Of a DNA stretch of 64,000 nt, positions 46,649 through 57,571 are shown piece by piece. The translations under genes and the position numbers were made by a program. Numbering within the stretch: position 1 is the first letter of the stretch; every line of letters begins with the position of its first letter. The DNA comes from Hygrocybe punicea (taxonomy: Eukaryota > Basidiomycota > Agaricomycetes > Agaricales > Hygrophoraceae): the NCBI GenBank assembly GCA_963556145.1, contig OY744464.1:1488001-1552000 (forward strand). Reading direction: 5' to 3'. The notes beneath the pieces are model-generated. The model saw only the letters and a list, made by a program, of their open reading frames with translations, searched no databases and was not told the origin of the DNA.

Positions 46649-48696
46649 TCATTTCGGCACTCCCAAGACCATGACCCATTGCACATTGAGTGAAATGCTC
46701 TTCATCATGTCATCTACACGCTTGAATGTATTGATGGTGTGTCCAACAACGACACAGGATCCTGCAGGGATATTGTGCGGGAAGATGGGTAGTTGCTGGA
46801 GCGATATGAGAGTGGACGTGAAGTCCGCTTTGACTTTGCGTGCATCATAGATGGGCACTGACAACACATACTTAAGATATCAATTTATATTAGACGACCG
46901 GATGCTTACCAATATCGTAAAATGATAGAGCGGCCTTATGATAAGATGGAGTGGGTCGACGAGTGAATGGACTAAGTTGTACATTTTTGGATGTCGATGC
47001 CTCTATGAAAATCGATTAGGAATTACAACTAAAAATGATTAATGCACAAACTGGGAGATGTATCCATTCCACTTGCTGTGGTCGTTGAGAAGGACACATA
47101 GTCCTTATACAGTTGGGCCCGAAATTCGGACTCGCGAATCACCATTCCAATAGCACCGACATATCGCTCCCATTCCCCTTGAAGTAGTGCACCCTGTATA
47201 ACCTTGACCGGCTTTGTATTGCCACCAATCTTGGGCTCATCGAGAAAGCAGGACTCCACTATGATGACCGATGTAAAGATCGTCGGCATTCCACCTCCGA
47301 CTGCATGAAAGAAGTTGCGACCAAATGCACCAGTGGAGATATGGGCAGGGTTATCACGAGAGAGATTAGAGTACCTCCCAGATCTATCAAATGTAATGGC
47401 GGAAACCAATAACCTATATTATATCCAATGAATCGACCAAATTGACCTCAAATTGCTGTTCAAATAACGTACTTTCTGTTGATCTTGTAGATGTCAGTGA
47501 TGATATCACTGAACTGTGGGTTGCCATTCCCAATTGCACTGGACCAGGATACCATTGCTGCTGCCCTGAATGGTTATGAGTAAATGACAAGGGTATAAAT
47601 GCAATTGCATACTTGATATTGACACAGTCTTGGTAGGTGTCAACAAGTTGAGGATCCCTCGTGCCAATATCGGACTCATCAACGTTCGGAGATGGTAAGC
47701 TAGATTCACGACATCTACATCAAACACCACGGTGTAATAAGATCCAACACACCTGGTGATCTGCGTCAGTGCATAGGTCAGATCTCCTTCATCGCCACTG
47801 GAGCCTTTATCATCGTCGGTATCATCGAGCATGATGGCCTTCGTGGACTTCGACTTCTTGGATGGAGTATTAGAAACGCTGTTACAATTAATGAATGAGA
47901 ATATTCATATCGGCACGTAAAATACACACGAAATTGGCTTATCGGGGTTCTTCATCAAGGCTACTTTGCGACGATGCCTAAACAGTCAAACGATTTGTTT
48001 GAACAAATGGATATGTCTATGATAACCGAACAACTCACTTAGAACCGTAATCCTCTTCCTCTTCCTCTTCCTCCTCTTCCTCACCGTCTCGTGATTGATT
48101 AGATGCAGCTTTCAATTTCTTGGTGGGGGAAGGCGTTTTACTATAGATAACCTGTCAATGATGAGACAATACCTATGAAAAATATTTACACATTGTCGTC
48201 ATTGTCGGTGACATTGGGAGATGACATTTGACGTTTCTTTCCACTGTAACAGATTGATATCATGGTGGATATATTTGATATTGAAACACTAACACGTCTT
48301 TAACGTTGCGAAACTTGACGGAATGCCTAGGAGGATATTGATATTTGTTAACTCATATTGGATAACAATGATATGTGATTATAGATACCTTGTGAGCATT
48401 GACGGTGCCATTACACTGCCAGTGCTTTGAATACTGATGGCATCATCATTAGCATCAGACAAAGCCACACTGTCCATTGGTCAAAAATAGATAACGATTA
48501 AAACGATGACACATACATATCATCATCAGCCCAAGTCTTGATGACCTTCTTCCACTTCTCGATTGTTGCAGAAGGCCGTCTTTAGTGCATGCAATAGAAA
48601 CTTCAGTTATACCGAGTAAAATAGGGATGCATACATGGTGGCCTTGGATTTTGCTTTCGAGTTTGATTTCGTGGCGGTGGACTTCTTGGGAGGCAT
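46649..48696 (-). CDS. Helitron cargo gene C: acidic/basic N-terminus plus conserved C-terminal domain, unknown
   Basis: It starts MPPKKSTATKSNSKAKSK (ATG 48694-48696), followed by seven or so tiny exons: RPSATIEKWKKVIKTWADDD, RHSVKFRNVKDV, a poly-Glu run before DYGSK, and SVSNTPSKKSKSTKAIMLDD. The larger exons then form a globular part: TDIYKINRKLLVSAITFDRS, GRNFFHAVGGGMPTIFTSVI, FLDEPKIGGNTKPVKVIQGA and QGEWERYVGAIGMVIRESEF. The last exon is VPIYDARKVKADFTSTLISL to IPAGSCVVVGHTINTF and ISLNVQWVMVLGVPK, with TGA at 46649-46651. The beta-rich ending (VPIYDAR, SCVVVGHTINT, N.QWVMVLG) recurs in Agaricomycete proteins of unknown function. An OB-fold/ssDNA-binding role is only a guess. It converges with gene B (88 bp between stop codons). 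Confidence 0.6.
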
Positions 48697-49126
48697 TGGA
48701 GAGCGGTAAAAGTTGATGGAATAGTGGATATCATCTCCACTCACGCTTTAAATCACTCAAAAACAATAAGCTATGAATTTAAGATGAATCGGTGAATCCA
48801 AAACTTCAACAATAACATCAGAGGATCCACCATTGGCACATGCTCATATACCAAACGAGGCTTCTTGGGCCATGTACTCCATGCAAAGCGCAAAGGTATG
48901 CATGAAAAATGGATGACTGTCCACATGATATTCGCCACAAGTTTATACTGGTAGATTTCATGAATTGTTGACAAATTCAATTAAAGTTAGGAATGGAGAC
49001 TAAACAAAAAGGGGTATTCATAAAACAAAAATGCATAATGCCAAATTAAGAAACATGGGGTATACTAACAGATATTGATGCATAATGGATAGGGGCTAAT
49101 TTTAATGCTGTGCACACATATACTGT

Positions 49127-50614
49127 GATGCAGAATTAATGCGGAAAAGCTGGAGTACATGCTTGACTATACCATATCCAAACCAGACAGCTGACAACCA
49201 ACATTATGTGGTGCATTTGAAAGACATGGAAAGGATCCGTATTATGCAAAATGACGCAAACTTCAATATTGAAGAATGCAATACAAAAACAAAAGCAAAA
49301 CGGATCCTGAAAGCTATCATCACATGGACATCAAAAGCCAATATGGATATGATCGGTGATGGTGGAAGATATAATCCATGAAGTGGACGAAATTGTGCCA
49401 CGCAATATACATCTCACCACTGCTTTGTACGTGATGGACAACTATTACAACTTCAAGGGTGCATGTTAGCAATATCCACCATATATATACTGGCTAGTAT
49501 TTGACACCAAATTGACAGCTGAACATCTGCAGGAAATCATATCTGCACGCTTAGACGATGATGAAAGTCAGCTTGCGAAGGCCACAAACGTAAGTCATTG
49601 GATTTGAAAAGGTATATCATATTGACCGCATTGCCAGATTGCAAATGTCAATATTGTGCATGTTGACTCTCCAAATTGCTGGAAGTTTACACTTCCAACC
49701 AATGATGAATCCGAACATCAAGAATTGGTATTAAGTTTGCAAGCGATTTTGGTGGCGAAAGATCTTCCACCCATAACAACCAGGTATGTGCTAAATTCGT
49801 ATCAATTCCTTGAATACCATTCTGATGAATCACTGCAATAGTCAACCAGAACGCCGAACGCCCTTCATACGTCAAAGCATAGTCGTAACTGGCCTTGATA
49901 CAACGGGCTTTCAATCCTATATCGATAACCTTCGGATTCTGCACCAGAAACTGGCTCGTCAATTTCCTGACAAAGCAATGCAAGCTTTTACGCCTTCTAC
50001 ATACATGGATTACATGGCACTCGCAATAGGAACCCGATATTTCACTGATCGCCGACATGACAACACTTCCTCTCACATTCCATTCGAGTATGTCATCGAT
50101 CCAAAAGGCATATTAACCTCACTTGCGAATTCCCGCTACTTTCATGGCCAGGACAATTGCGTACTTTATTACAAGTTGAAGTCTGATAGAAATCGACATT
50201 GGTGAGTGACGATGAATTGGGATCACATCCCTACTGATGGAAATATTTATTAGCTTCATTCCAACAAACCCAACTTGCTTTAGAATCGGTGATATAGTGG
50301 AGGTTCAGTTTACAATATCGGCAGTTCCGGTAAAGAAGGATAAATTCAAGATGATTCTGAATCTACGGTCATTGGCACTAGTAGACAGTGACTTCACAGA
50401 GGTAACACTTTAATACATCAAGAATTAAACGAATACTGATGTATATTCTCAGGAAGCAACTATGATTCGCAACAAGACAGCTTTGCCTACACCAACTACA
50501 CAGCCCAGAATAGCCATCAAACGGCATGTTGGGTATGTGGAAGAGGGTAATGATGCAGAGGGTGTTGTGGAAACAAGGCAACGCTTCTATAATATGAATA
50601 TAGACCAATGCTAA
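49127..50614 (+). CDS. Helitron cargo gene D: fungal family with FRIGDIVEVQ motif, possibly damaged 5' part
   Basis: Supported exons are: a segment containing YIYWLVFDTKLTAEHLQEII (about 49470-49589); NIVHVDSPNCWKFTLPTNDE (about 49638-49782); QSIVVTGLDTTGFQSYIDNL to MDYMALAIGTRYFTDRRHDN (49842-50201); then FRIGDIVEVQFTISAVPVKK and LRSLALVDSDFTE, ending FYNMNIDQC at TAA 50612-50614. The joins at 49782/49841 and downstream keep frame. Further 5', a frame reading IIHEVDEIVPRNIHLTTALY meets TAG at 49467-49469 just before the first clear exon, so the start is uncertain and this end may be decayed. I recognise the C-terminal pattern (R.GDIVE.Q......K..K....LR...L.D) from repeated Agaricomycete proteins. 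Its beta-rich look might be an OB-fold, but that is unproven. Confidence 0.5.
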
Positions 50615-50700
50615 TGTATAATATTGTATGTGTACTCAACCCGTTGATATGTTACAGCTGTTTTGCTATCTGATGGCAGCAACTGCACCTTTTTGAATCG

Positions 50701-51172
50701 ATTGAGAAATTTGGACTTGGTAGAATTTTGGGTGCTGTGTTTTGTATCTCATGAAATACTATTTGGATTAAGATGGTTATACAGGGAAGTTGTACTATGT
50801 CTTGAGGACTATCTACGCCTGTAATTACATTTGAACAATATTTAGGATATAGTGAGTTGTTGATGAAATAAAAGGTAGACCAGTACTTTTTGACGCCCAA
50901 AATGATACTGTCAAATTATGACATCGAAAGAGCTCATATGAAGAAGACTGGAGGGAGAAGGTTGTTCATCTTTTCAAGGCCTAGAAGTACATATACCATA
51001 TTCTTCTCTATTTTTGTCCTTTGAGCCGTCATTGCATCTGTACTATGTTTGTCTGTCACTAGGCTCGAAATACAACCAGAATCATAAACTGTATAACCAT
51101 CTTGATCCAAGCAGTATTTCATGAGATACAAAACACAGCACCCAAAATTCTACCAAGTCCAAATTTCTCAAT
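50701..51172. mobile_element. 472-bp non-autonomous element with 84-bp inverted arms, inside the Helitron
   Basis: The left arm 50701-50784 (ATTGAGAAATTTGGACTTGG...) is the reverse complement of 51089-51172, with few mismatches. The 304-bp centre has no ORF of note. Target duplication not resolved. Confidence 0.8.
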
Positions 51173-52531
51173 GTGCCTTTTTGCTGAAAAGATGAGAATG
51201 AGCTATTGAAAATCCATTATCTACCTATAATCCAGATTTAATGTTTGCATATTCTCTTTGTATCACCACTGGATAGCTAACTATATCCAATGTTCAATGT
51301 GTACTGATCACATATGACAATAGTAACCTGAACATATTGACCGAACACATTGACCGAACACACCGAACATGTCCAATATGTTCGGTTTGTGGTCCATGAA
51401 ACTGAATTACAATTCATTGTACAAATTCAATCAAACTACCTTTACTTCGCATATGTGATGCATAACCTTTTGTTCAAAGACGTGTCATATTAACTGGACG
51501 AAATCTGCAGGTACAACAAGCATATTTACTCCTTTATATCTAAATTGATGACGAAATTCACTGCTGTACTGAGAAGCCTATGTTGCTATGTTCCTGCATT
51601 GATACCATTGGATTGTATCTTGGCCCAACCTTCACTTCTTCCCATCCTGCCATAAATATGATGCTTTGCTATTTAATAATTGCTTTCCAATCATATTATT
51701 TTGTTCTGGCATGATTGGAGCTTCTCTTGAACTAATTATGTTCCTTGTCCTTGTGTCTGGATCTCGAATCATTATGCAGTTGACTGCATTTATTGTACTA
51801 TTTTCGTGTCCTTTGATGAAACATCAACAAATTATACACCTCACCCTTATGAGCCCATTCAATGAATACATTGAAACAGCATCTGGGGTACCAATGTGTG
51901 AACTCCATAGTTTCTCAATGTTGATAGCTCTGCTTGCACTTTCTCTGCTTCAATATGGGATGTCAAATATGGCACATAATGCACATCCAACAACTGTCCA
52001 GACTTTTATTTCTGCTATTATTTGTGCAATTGCAATGCCCCGGATTCAGGTAGGGACATCTGCAAAACACTTTGTGCCGAAAAATGATGAACCCGCTGGT
52101 TAAACCAGTGTTAAACCTGTTCCTTGTGATTCCAATGTACATAGCTGTTATATGTATCTGTAAACAAAGATATCATATCTGGTTCATTCAGTCTATATTG
52201 CACTGGCAATTCCTCAGAATACAGCAGGGATACTAGTTGGACAATACAGAACTCTCAGTACTGTTCAGACAGGTTTTCAACTCATCCATATGTCATAATG
52301 CACATTACACCAACAAAGAATACGATTATTGTCATGAAGTCGACTTAGCAGTGGACTACACTTTCCCAACTTGGCACCTTTGATCTGGTGACCTTATTGT
52401 TCTTGCTCATTTGAGACAACAAATTCTCACAGTTACAAAGTCAGCAGTCACACGGTTTCAAATTTATTCACAGGGCTTCAAAATTGTTCCCACAGTTTGC
52501 AACAATTGTTCCCACGGCTTGGCAAATTAGA
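51173..52531. other. Helitron 5' region, gene-free
   Basis: Contains a palindromic patch related to the 44.3-kb repeats (51338-51400, CCGAACACACCGAACATG) and a hydrophobic ORF (51666-52103) without an ATG start that I do not believe is a gene. Near the 5' end are three short repeats of the type CACGGNTT/CACAGTTTGC (52450-52520). Confidence 0.5.
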
Positions 52532-55500
52532 GTCTGACCCTGAGTTGAAAAATCCACCGTATAGAACGATTCCCTTATAGGGACTCGTAAAAACATCCAC
52601 TGAATCAGAAGCTGTACATGCGAATGTCAGCAATGACCATTTCGTACTGGGCTTCGAATTTGTGGAGGTGAAGCCGAACACCTTTGAAGGTTTCAACGTA
52701 GTTCCCGTTAAAGCTGACTCTGTCCAGGTTCCAGTGACGTCCCCTGCAAGTGATGCCCCCCCTGATGAACTAAGGCCTGCGAAACGCCATCGACAGCTTC
52801 CAAGTCGTTTCCGTGTGCCCGGTTGGGAAATGCACCATAAAAAACTCCAGGATGTTCTCCCCCAGCCACCTCCTGCACTCCCTCCTGCAGGCTGGGAAAT
52901 CGCAGCTTCAACGTCCCAACAAGCATTGCAATCACCACCGTCCGGGTCCTTCTCTTTGTCTGGTGACCCAATTAGTAATTCCGAGTCATGTAGGGGTCCA
53001 TCTACTAGTCGGTGGACTTCGCAGGGTGCTGGAGACAAGCCATAATTCATTTGGCTTATTTCGACGATATTTCTCCCAACGATTTCCATCTCATGATCCT
53101 GAAAGTGAGGTAGACATCTCAAGCCTTTCAAATATCGTTAACTCCAAAACAGAACCGCCGATCCCGACTTATGGCCCGTATCTCAACAAGAACTCATTCC
53201 GCTTAGGCGAGTGGTATTGGAATCATGGCGTTCAGAAGTCTCAGGCAGACTTTAAGGAGCTGGTGAACATCGTTGGCGATGTTGACTTTCAACCTTCAGA
53301 AATCCAATCTGCAAATTGGGACAAAATCAACCGACAGTTGGTGGAAGGAGATTGTGACAAAGGCGAATGGGTAGACGAAGTAGCCAGATGGGTGACCTCA
53401 CCTATAAATATCTCCATACCATTTCACCGTTATACACAGAATCCTGGCCCCCAAAATTTCGTGACCGGCAATTTCCACCATCGTTCTTTAGTTTCCGTCA
53501 TTCGGGAAAAACTCTCTAATGAGAACGACACCGCCCATTTCCACTTTGACCCCTACGAACTTCTCTGGCAGCCTCACGACAACCAAGATCCTGTTCGCGT
53601 CCATGGCGAATTATACACTTTACCGGCATTTATAGAAGCTCATAATGCCTTACAGGAGTCTCCCGGTGAACCGGGCTGTGAAGTCCCTCGCGTCATCATT
53701 GCTCTCATGTTCTGGTCAGACAGTACTCACTTGACAAATTTTGGAAAAGCAAAATTGTGGCCGCTGTACCTGTTCTTTGGCAATGAATCAAAATATCGTC
53801 GGGGAAAACCATCCCGCAACTTGTGTGAACATGTGGCTTATTTTGAAACCGTACGCGCTTTATTTTCTTCAAAATTTTCATTCTCACTGTGTATGTAGCT
53901 GCCTGATTCTTTCAAAGACTTTGCCACCACGTACACAGGCAACAAGAAGCTGAAGTCGCACTTCATGGCCCACTCTCATCGCGAACTTACTCACGCTCAG
54001 TGGGTAATACTTCTGGATGATGACTTTGTCAATGCATATGAGCATGGCATTGTGATCAAGTGCTGTGATGGTGAATGGTGCAGGTTTTATCCTCACATCT
54101 TTACGTACTCAGCGGACTATCCTGAAAAGTGATATTTTCGCTCCTGCAATTTCTAGCTATCTAATGTAGTAATGGTACCAGGATTCTTATGGCTACTATT
54201 CGAAACAGGGGAATATGTCCATGCCCTCAATGCACTACTCCCTTATCAAAGATTCATTTAGTTGGCACAAAACGTGACCGAATAACCAGGACTAAACTGG
54301 CTCGCGTCGACAATCATCAACGCCGACAACTAGTTTCTACCACACGAAAGGCCATTTATCAGCTGAATTTCGATGTTGACAGTGCACCTATAGAACGCAT
54401 GCTGAAACCGCAATCTCTAGTGCCCACTTCCGTAAGCAATTGACCTTTGTGAGATTTGCCGTCACTCTGAATTTGTTTATTGTAGAATGCCTTTTCTGAT
54501 AAGCTGTCCAAATTTCAGTTCAACTTGTTTTTGATATTTGTGGTTGATTTATTGCACGAGGTTGAACTGGGTGTATGGAAGGCCCTGTTCATCCATATTC
54601 TCCAGATCCTGGAGGCTGTTGATGAGAACCTTTTGTATGAACTTGACAGACGGTTAGTTTACTATGATTCTAATGGTGATGTCATATTAAGCCTAGCAGC
54701 TTTCGATTGGTGCCAACCTTCGGGAGGGATACCATTCGCCGTTTCAGATCCAATACTTCCGAATTGAAACAAATGGCAGCGAGAAATTATGAGGATTTTC
54801 TACAGGTAGGTCACGCCATATTTACAGTCTTTGTTATATTACTTGGAGAAGTTGCTAATCATTTTGGAAGTGTGCCATCCCAGTTTTTGAAGGCCTTTTG
54901 CCAGAACCACACAACAGAAAAGTCCTTCAACTTTTGTTCACGTTCACGCACTGGCATGGCCTAGCGAAGTTGCGGATGCACACCGATTCCACACTTGCAA
55001 TACTTGATGACGAAACGACAGTGCTAGGAAATCAGCTTCGCGGTTTTCAATCGACTACTTGTTCCTCCTATAAGACCCATGAACTCATGTGTGAGATGAA
55101 GGCTAGGGAACGCCGTGAAAGAAAGAAAACTAGCTCATCAACCCACCAGCAGAAGTCTGGAGGGCGCCGACCCAAAGAGCTGAACCTGCAGACTTACAAG
55201 GCCCACTCATTCGGAGACTACGTATCCACCATAAAGCATCTTGGTACTACTGATTTCTTTACATCAGCGATCGTGAGTTATCCACCGATTACAAGTGCTT
55301 TAGAAGGCCAACTGTCACTATAACCGCAGGGTGAGCTGGAGCACCGAAACTCCAAAGGAAGATTCAAGAGGACAAGCAAAAAGAACTTCGTGGGGCAATT
55401 AACTCAAATCGAGCGTCGACAAAAGCATATCAGACTTATTCGACGGAAGATAGTTGAAACGTCATCCCCCGTCGCGAGAAGTGAACGTGTCCCGGCCAAT

Positions 55501-56667
55501 CCTGAGGCCCACCACCACATTGGTGTCACAGAAAATTGTCCACAGCATTTTGGTTCATTTTTACGATCACATGATGGCGATCCAGCCGTATCGGTAGGCC
55601 CGTCCCATTCAAATAGAATAATAATGTACCATCCTTCAAGCAGGACTTCTGGATGAAGCTCAAAAAACATTTGTTATCTCGCATCAAAGCTACGCAGGCA
55701 GATCTTGATCCATCGTCCTCTACTGGCCTTGGAGATGTCTCTGAGACCAATTCCACTGCAGAACTCGACAGAGTTTTCTTCAAAAAAGATTGCATGTATA
55801 AGCACAACATCATGAGGATCAATTATACCACATACGACGTATGGTGTGCCCAAGATACCATCAACCCCAACACGGATCATAGAGACATAATATTACTCTC
55901 TGCCGAGGATTCCGACTCCCCCAATCACCAGTACGCCTATGCCCATGTCCTTGGCATCTACCATGTAAATGTTATATATGCTGGATCCAACGAGTCAAAT
56001 TTTGGGGCCCAACAAATGGAATTTCTATGGGTTCGGTGGTTCATAAATACGATCAACGAGCCAGTGCAGAGAAGCTGGGATAGGCGGCAACTCGATTGCT
56101 TACAGCTTCTACCCATAAATTCTGAAGATGCTTTTGGGTTTGTCGATCCCGCCAACGTGTTGCGCGGCGCTCACTTAGTGCCGCGCTTTGCCAAGGGAAG
56201 ACAACATGCGGATGGCAAGGGGATCTCGGAGTGCGCTCGGGATTCCCAGGACTGGCGTCAATATTACGTGGGCCGGTGAGTAGTCATCAAACAGAACAAC
56301 AAAGCCTTATTTGCCCCCTAGCTTTGTTGACCGAGATATGGTGATGCGCTACCACTGGGGCTTTGCAGTGGGTCATGTTTATGCTCAGCGGCGACACAAC
56401 GGAAGTGGCATTGATCCGCCTTACATGAGTAACATCGAGGAAGCTATGAATGACGACTCGGAAAATGATGGGGTTGACCAATGCCAGGAAGACGACATGC
56501 CCACCGAGGAGCACAATGTCGGGTCAGATGATGATAGCAACATCGAATTCCGGTCTGACTGTAACAGCAGCGACTCTGACAACATCGAGGAATCTTGCGA
56601 TGATGTGGATTCTTTGGCATTTGACGAGATGTATGGCGACTTACGGAACTATGAAGTGTATGATTGA
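52532..56667 (+). pseudogene. Plavaka transposase, main body, downstream of the Helitron
   Basis: It continues the exon at 32824-32987 in phase: SDPELKNPPYRTIPL, an in-frame TAG (52578-52580), then GLVKTSTESEAVHANVSND and RPAKRHRQLPSRFRVPGWE. A change of frame is needed near 52990-53050 before NSFGLFRRYFSQRFPSHDPE (small frameshift or missed intron). Then the Plavaka core is complete: RLGEWYWNHGVQKSQADFKE, NFHHRSLVSVIREKLSNEN, PRVIIALMFWSDSTHLTNFG, LWPLYLFFGNESKYRRGKPS, CPCPQCTTPLSKIHLVGTKR, VVDLLHEVELGVWKALFIHI, TFTHWHGLAKLRMHTDSTLA and EFLWVRWFINT. The last exon is FVDRDMVMRYHWGFAVGHVY with an acidic tail and MYGDLRNYEVYD. About ten exons. The gene is dead through the Helitron, the TAG and probably the frameshift. 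Terminal repeats were not found. Confidence 0.8.
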
Positions 56668-57011
56668 TCTGTGTAGGTGTTTTCGCTTCTTTGCCTTATA
56701 CTACTCACCCCTATAACCCACTTACTTCACATCTTCAATGCCATTTCTTCTCGATATAATTCGCCATTTTCCTGCACATGCTGACTGCCTGTCATCTATA
56801 TATTGAATGCTATTGTCCTTGCCAACAAATTTTTTGCCGGTGGTGAGAGTGAGACATTTTCCAACAGTCCACGGTCCACTTATCTGACTTATTCCTGCAG
56901 GACCTCACTTTTCCAGATAGCCACCAAAGTAACGAGTGAGCATCATTTGTTCCTAATTTTGTGACTTAATAACTTTTTTTTCCCCACCGCGCCCAATTCT
57001 CCCAATAAGCC
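56668..57011. other. gene-free spacer between Plavaka gene and duplicated segment
   Basis: Should contain the right end of the second Plavaka element; I could not match any terminal repeat to the left side. Confidence 0.4.
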
Positions 57012-57571
57012 AATTACCACTCTTCATCGGTTCGGGTGTGTGTCACTCAGCTCCAACTCACTCTACATTTTTTCAAGGTTTTGGCAGCATATGGAGGAGT
57101 TAGACTCTCCAGCTGGTGGGGCTAGTGCTGACTGTGATACTTATGATATGTCCCAGTTGATGGAGTGGGATGAGACCAGAATCAATATGTTTGGTTCCCA
57201 GAATCTTGTGGACAACAATTTGATGGAGGGAGAGGAGGAGGAGGAGGCTAGGGGGGAACCACCAAAAAAAAGAGCCCGTTGTAATAGAAAGTAAGAAGGC
57301 CGGTTATAGTACCATTTTTTCAGCATAAATGTTTGATTCTAGCCAGGTTCGTGGGAATCGTGGTAATGAGGGTATGGAACACAAGCTCCGCAAAAGCTTA
57401 GAGCGAGAGATGAAGAACCTTGTGAGAAAGGCCGGCGACAACTCAGGTGAGTTAGGTTACATATAGCTCGTTTATTTAGGTTGAACAGGAAATTTAGTCA
57501 CCTTCCAGTCGTTTGATTTGGAGAAGGCTGTCCTTTCTCCTTCTGATAGCTTCTCAGTGCCTCTTACGGAT
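57012..57571 (+). repeat. right copy of the inverted duplicated 5' gene segment
   Basis: Matches 31799-32408 in inverted orientation, including about 80 bp of promoter, exon 1 (MEELDSPAGGASADCDTYDM), intron 1, exon 2 (HKLRKSLEREMKNLVRKAGD) and the start of exon 3 (FSVPLTD). Confidence 0.8.

Larger units (their letters stand above)
32988..52531 (-). mobile_element. large Helitron, about 19.5 kb, with cargo genes
   Basis: On the minus strand the element begins TCTAATTTGCC (at 52531) and ends ...CACCCCACTAG (at 32988). An 18-nt hairpin (GCCATGCAAAGCAATGGC, 33019-33002; 7-bp stem with one bulge, loop AAA) lies 10 nt before CTAG, and T follows. These are the hallmarks of Helitron ends. The Rep-helicase stop codon is only 66 bp inside the 3' end. 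Both flanks belong to one Plavaka reading frame that resumes in phase. The base before TC is C, not the usual A. Cargo is four intron-containing genes between 41.9 and 50.6 kb plus repeats. The inferred span depends on 52531 being the true 5' end. Confidence 0.75.

Noticed and set aside
51666..52103. 145-codon hydrophobic ORF in the Helitron 5' region
   Set aside because: It starts with TTG, not ATG, has no upstream coding context, and its hydrophobicity follows from T-rich sequence.
52478..53131. 217-codon minus-strand ORF
   Set aside because: It is antisense to the clearly homologous Plavaka exon and has no family resemblance.
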